Below are positions 7,523 through 10,663 of a DNA stretch of 10,663 nt, piece by piece (the stretch's first letter is position 1; each line of letters begins with the position of its first letter). The translations under genes and the position numbers were made by a program. This DNA is from Deltaproteobacteria bacterium (GTDB lineage: Bacteria > Desulfobacterota_B > Binatia > UBA9968). Under the pieces are notes generated by a model. The model saw nothing but the letters and a program-made list of their open reading frames with translations, had not been told where the DNA came from and did not search any database. The stretch is taken from contig JACZQL010000012.1 of assembly GCA_022545745.1 (NCBI GenBank), positions 1 to 10,663 on the forward strand, given 5' to 3'.

Positions 7523-8812
7523 CTACAAATTCCTACCCACTGCACTGGCTTCATACTTTTTGATCCCGCGATAAAGGGCTTCAACGATGGCATTCTGGAA
7601 CGATTCCCTGGCAAGGGCACGGCCCTCAAACCTGTTGGTTACGAAAAATAACTCGAGCAACACACTGGGCATTCTTGCACCCACCAATACGTAAAACAGC
7701 CCCTTTTTGACCCCGAGATCTTTGACGCGACGGTATTTTGTTCCCATATGGGACACTAGGGATGATTGGAGGTGATGAGCCAGGCCAATGGAATCCTCAA
7801 GCTTTGAGTTCTGAGTCAAGTCACTCAGAATGAATTGAAGGTCTGAAATGTTTCTCCGGGAAGTCCCGTTCTCCCGAGCCGCCAACCGTATGGTCGCCTC
7901 GTCCGTGGCATTGTCCAAGTAGTAGCTCTCGATCCCCCTCAAACGGCGGTTGCGGCTTGCGTTAATGTGAAGGGAAACAAAAAGATCGGCGTTCCGGACA
8001 TTGGCAAAGGCCGTCCTTTCTTCTAGCGGGACGAAAATATCTCTTTCACGGGTGAGAACGACCTCGACAGCCATCTTATTTCTTAGCTTTTTAGCCAGTT
8101 CTTTAGCAAGGGTCAGCACGATATCCTTTTCTGCAATACCATTGACCCCGATGGCCCCCGGGTCTTTACCTCCATGGCCAGGGTCCAGTACGATTTTACG
8201 GATACGGGTTGTCCTTGCCTTCCCATTTCTTCCCTTTTTCTGTTGCCCAAGCCGGGTATCACTCCGTTTTTTTGCGACCCTTGGCCTGCCCCCATTGCCC
8301 TTCCCATGGACATCCATTACTAGACGAAAGGGACTCGGCAGCAAAAATGCCCTATAATCACCCAAACTCTTCATGTCCAAGACCATCCTCACCACGTCGC
8401 TTTTAAACTGCCCCACGCGTACCTGTTGCAACAACCGATCTTGAACGACGATCTTCCGCTTTACGTCTGAGGCAAGGCGAGCGCCCAATAGATCCACATA
8501 GATCCTGGGAGGTAACCCCTTCGAGGGGTTTTCCTTCAAGACATGGGTCTCATATTTGATCCGCCACGACAGATCCATAATGACCCGGGTGTAGCTGCGG
8601 GAGGAAACATACCGAATCCGCTTCACCAGCGAGGTCTGCGGCTTCTTCCATCTCTCGGCTTGTTTGGTTATCTTCTGACTTTTTCTTTGATCCTGCCAAG
8701 CCCGAGACCCACGGGATCCACTTTGCGACCAAATCACATCCGAGAAGTGGAGCACTCCAAGGGCCAAGATAAAAACCATGAAAAGGAACTTTGGAAATCG
8801 TTGAAAGGCCAT
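7523..8812 (-). CDS. N-acetylmuramoyl-L-alanine amidase, AMIN + Amidase_3, AmiB/C-like
   Basis: Zinc amidase that cuts the lactyl-amide bond between MurNAc and the stem peptide to split septal peptidoglycan in the periplasm. Residues 1-30 form a basic-hydrophobic export signal or anchor (FLFMVFILALGVL) without a twin-arginine motif, so Sec export is likely and cleavage is uncertain. An AMIN domain (about 64-168) should target it to the cell wall or septum. A very basic linker (about 169-206) leads to the catalytic domain. Expected zinc ligands are His213 (LDPGHGGKDPGA), Glu228 and His282 (SLHINA), and the catalytic Glu is Glu387 (VLLELFFVTN). Between His282 and Glu387, the stretch at about 310-350 (ARENGTSRR, FILSDLTQNS) resembles the autoinhibitory insertion of AmiB/AmiC, which is relieved by LytM-type activators such as EnvC or NlpD. 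It starts 4 bases after the mutS stop, with no strong Shine-Dalgarno nearby. Confidence 0.95.
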   Translation of the reverse strand: MAFQRFPKFLFMVFILALGVLHFSDVIWSQSGSRGSRAWQDQRKSQKITKQAERWKKPQTSLVKRIRYVSSRSYTRVIMDLSWRIKYETHVLKENPSKGLPPRIYVDLLGARLASDVKRKIVVQDRLLQQVRVGQFKSDVVRMVLDMKSLGDYRAFLLPSPFRLVMDVHGKGNGGRPRVAKKRSDTRLGQQKKGRNGKARTTRIRKIVLDPGHGGKDPGAIGVNGIAEKDIVLTLAKELAKKLRNKMAVEVVLTRERDIFVPLEERTAFANVRNADLFVSLHINASRNRRLRGIESYYLDNATDEATIRLAARENGTSRRNISDLQFILSDLTQNSKLEDSIGLAHHLQSSLVSHMGTKYRRVKDLGVKKGLFYVLVGARMPSVLLELFFVTNRFEGRALARESFQNAIVEALYRGIKKYEASAVGRNL

Positions 8813-8816
8813 ATGG

Positions 8817-10663
8817 CTACCGGCTGTCCTTCTTTGCCTCTTCCACCAACCGATTGAGAAGATTCAGTGCCTCAACCGGGGTGAGCACCGACACGTCGAC
8901 CCGCCTCAGCTCCTCGCGGAGCTTGGTGTCCGAAGATGTAAACAGCACCATTTGGGTGGGATCATTCCCGCTCGAGGCGCCAGCCAACCTTGGCCGTCCG
9001 CCCTCGTCCAGTTCTCCACCCTCCAGGTTCCTCAAGATATCCTTGGCCCGCTGGACCACGGAAGGCGGGAGACCGGCAAGACTGGCAACATGGATGCCAT
9101 AACTGTGACTTGAGGCTCCTTCCACGAGGCTACGCAAGAATATGACGTCTCCCTTCCACTCCTTCACTGCAAAGCTAAAGTTTTTTACCCGATCCTGAGT
9201 CAGGGCCAGATCGGTCAGCTCGTGATAGTGGGTGGCAAACAAGGTCCGGGGGCGATGGTGAATACCATGAAGATATTCGGCCACTGACCAGGCAATGGAG
9301 ATACCGTCAAAAGTACTGGTTCCACGACCCACTTCATCCAACAGGATCAGGCTCCTTGGAGAGGCCTGCTGTAATATCCGCGCCGTCTCCCTCATTTCCA
9401 CCATGAAGGTTGATTCTCCGCGGGCCAGCGCATCGGTCGCACCGATCCTGGTGAAAAGCCGATCCACCAGCCCAATCTGGGCTTCCGTTGCCGGGACAAA
9501 GCTTCCCATCTGTGCCAAGAGGACAATCAAGGCCACCTGGCGCATATAGGTTGATTTACCCACCATGTTGGGTCCCGTGAGAATGAGAATCTGATGGGAT
9601 TCGCAATCCAGAAGACAATCATTGGGAGCAAAGGCCCCGCGACCCTGGACGGCCTCCACCACTGGGTGACGCCCCTCGCGGATGGAGATGGTCAACCCCG
9701 AATCCACTTTGGGCCGTACGAAATGACAAGAATGGGCCACTTCCGCTAAGGAGAGCAGGACATCGAGGGTGGCCAACGCGAGGCTGGTCTGTTTCATTTT
9801 TTCGTAATGGGAGGCGACTTTTGCCCGCACTTCGGCAAAGAGCGAATGCTCCAGCTGTAAAATTTCTTCCTCAGAACCGAGGACCTTGGCCTCATATTCC
9901 TTGAGCTCGGGCGTGATATATCGCTCTCCATTGGTAAGAGTTTGTTTGCGGAGGTAATCGGGCGGAACCAACTTCAGGTTGGCGTTGGTCACCTCAATGT
10001 AATAGCCAAAGACCTTGTTGTATCCTACTTTCAACGTGTTGATGCCGGTACGCTTGCGTTCTTGACTCTGTAACAGGACAATCCAATCCTTTGCGTCACC
10101 TCGTACTCCTCGTAGCTCGTCCAGCTCCGCATGGAATCCCGGCCGGATAACCCCTCCATCCTTCAGATAGGGACGAGGATCGTCTACAATGGCACGTTCC
10201 ACAAGCTCTACCACCTCAGGTAGATCCCACAGCTCCTGGCTAATACGGCCAAAGATCTCCGCTCGGTATCCTCGCAGTCTTCCGCCAATGGGGGTCAGGG
10301 CACGCAGGGTTTCTTTGACGGCTACGAGGTCCCTCGGGTTTGCACTGCCGGCAACAACCCGACCTGCCAGTCGTTCCAGATCCTGTATGCCTTTAAGGCA
10401 TCCTCTGAGGTCCTGACGACCCCTATAGTCTTCTACTAATTCTTCAACGCCGTCCTGTCGCTCGCGGATGGCCCGCTCGTCCAGCAGGGGGTAAAGGATC
10501 CATTGGCGCAAGCGTCTGGCCCCCATGGGTGTCAGGGTATGGTCCAAGACCCCGAGCAAGGAACCCTTCCTCTGCCCTTGATAATCGGATAGGAGCTCGA
10601 GGTTGTGCCTGCTGGTTTCGTCGAGCATCATAAACTGTGATGCACGGTAGGGCTCCAATTTGC
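8817..10663 (-). CDS. mutS: DNA mismatch repair protein MutS, C-terminal two thirds (5' end outside window)
   Basis: MutS recognises mismatches and small loops and, on ATP binding, becomes a sliding clamp that recruits MutL. The frame enters from the window edge, and the first visible residues (KLEPYRASQFMMLDETSRHN) match the start of the core/lever domain. About 270 N-terminal residues, including the mismatch-reading Phe-x-Glu domain, are therefore missing because the window ends, not because the gene is broken. Counting from the Leu codon at 10658, the clamp domain is about 175-290. Walker A is TGPNMVGKST at 361-370, Walker B is LILLDE at 437-442, and the signature GRGTSTFDG is at 444-452; ATHYHEL is at 476-482. 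The C-terminal part includes QMVLF at 569-573, a probable beta-clamp-binding motif, and ends in the usual helix-loop-helix (LTPVEALNLLNRLVEEAKK). The TTG at 10658 is an internal Leu codon, not a start. Confidence 0.97.
   Translation of the reverse strand, partial: KLEPYRASQFMMLDETSRHNLELLSDYQGQRKGSLLGVLDHTLTPMGARRLRQWILYPLLDERAIRERQDGVEELVEDYRGRQDLRGCLKGIQDLERLAGRVVAGSANPRDLVAVKETLRALTPIGGRLRGYRAEIFGRISQELWDLPEVVELVERAIVDDPRPYLKDGGVIRPGFHAELDELRGVRGDAKDWIVLLQSQERKRTGINTLKVGYNKVFGYYIEVTNANLKLVPPDYLRKQTLTNGERYITPELKEYEAKVLGSEEEILQLEHSLFAEVRAKVASHYEKMKQTSLALATLDVLLSLAEVAHSCHFVRPKVDSGLTISIREGRHPVVEAVQGRGAFAPNDCLLDCESHQILILTGPNMVGKSTYMRQVALIVLLAQMGSFVPATEAQIGLVDRLFTRIGATDALARGESTFMVEMRETARILQQASPRSLILLDEVGRGTSTFDGISIAWSVAEYLHGIHHRPRTLFATHYHELTDLALTQDRVKNFSFAVKEWKGDVIFLRSLVEGASSHSYGIHVASLAGLPPSVVQRAKDILRNLEGGELDEGGRPRLAGASSGNDPTQMVLFTSSDTKLREELRRVDVSVLTPVEALNLLNRLVEEAKKDSR

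Noticed and set aside
10656..10658. TTG as a start codon for a short MutS
   Set aside because: The frame stays open to the window edge and the residues before and after continue the MutS core domain; this is an internal Leu codon in a gene cut by the window.

Overview
The window is a compact block of bacterial housekeeping genes, and every gene I can support is on the minus strand. In transcription order (right to left) they are mutS (5' end cut by the window), an AMIN/Amidase_3 cell-wall amidase, glnD, xerD, an M50 site-2-type protease, trpS, scpA, scpB and rluB (3' end cut by the window). The largest gap between genes is 68 bases. There is no RNA gene, CRISPR array, insertion sequence, prophage fragment or long repeat that I can see.

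The amidase carries an AMIN domain and an AmiB/C-type regulatory insertion, and a PII-modifying GlnD is present. Together these point to a Gram-negative (two-membrane) bacterium. GC content looks moderate, around the mid-50s by eye and not computed. The gene order recalls Desulfobacterota/Deltaproteobacteria or nearby phyla such as Methylomirabilota (NC10) or Nitrospirota. That placement is from memory and is tentative.

Layout: 8817-10663 holds the lever, clamp and ATPase parts of MutS. It is followed 4 bases later by the amidase (7523-8812), 23 bases later by glnD (4809-7499), and then by xerD (3905-4825), which overlaps glnD by 17 bases. After a 65-base gap comes the M50 protease (3168-3839). 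Then come trpS (2179-3156, 11-base gap), scpA (1372-2145, 33-base gap), scpB (795-1382, overlapping scpA) and rluB (1-726, 68-base gap). The spacing suggests one long transcript, or two if the weak promoter candidate before the M50 gene is real.

By function, mutS, xerD and scpAB serve genome maintenance, dimer resolution and chromosome condensation. The amidase separates daughter cells. trpS and rluB serve translation. glnD senses nitrogen status. I see no new multi-gene system here. The most notable detail is a four-cysteine motif in the tryptophanyl-tRNA synthetase that matches the rare [4Fe-4S]-binding TrpRS described from Thermotoga maritima.
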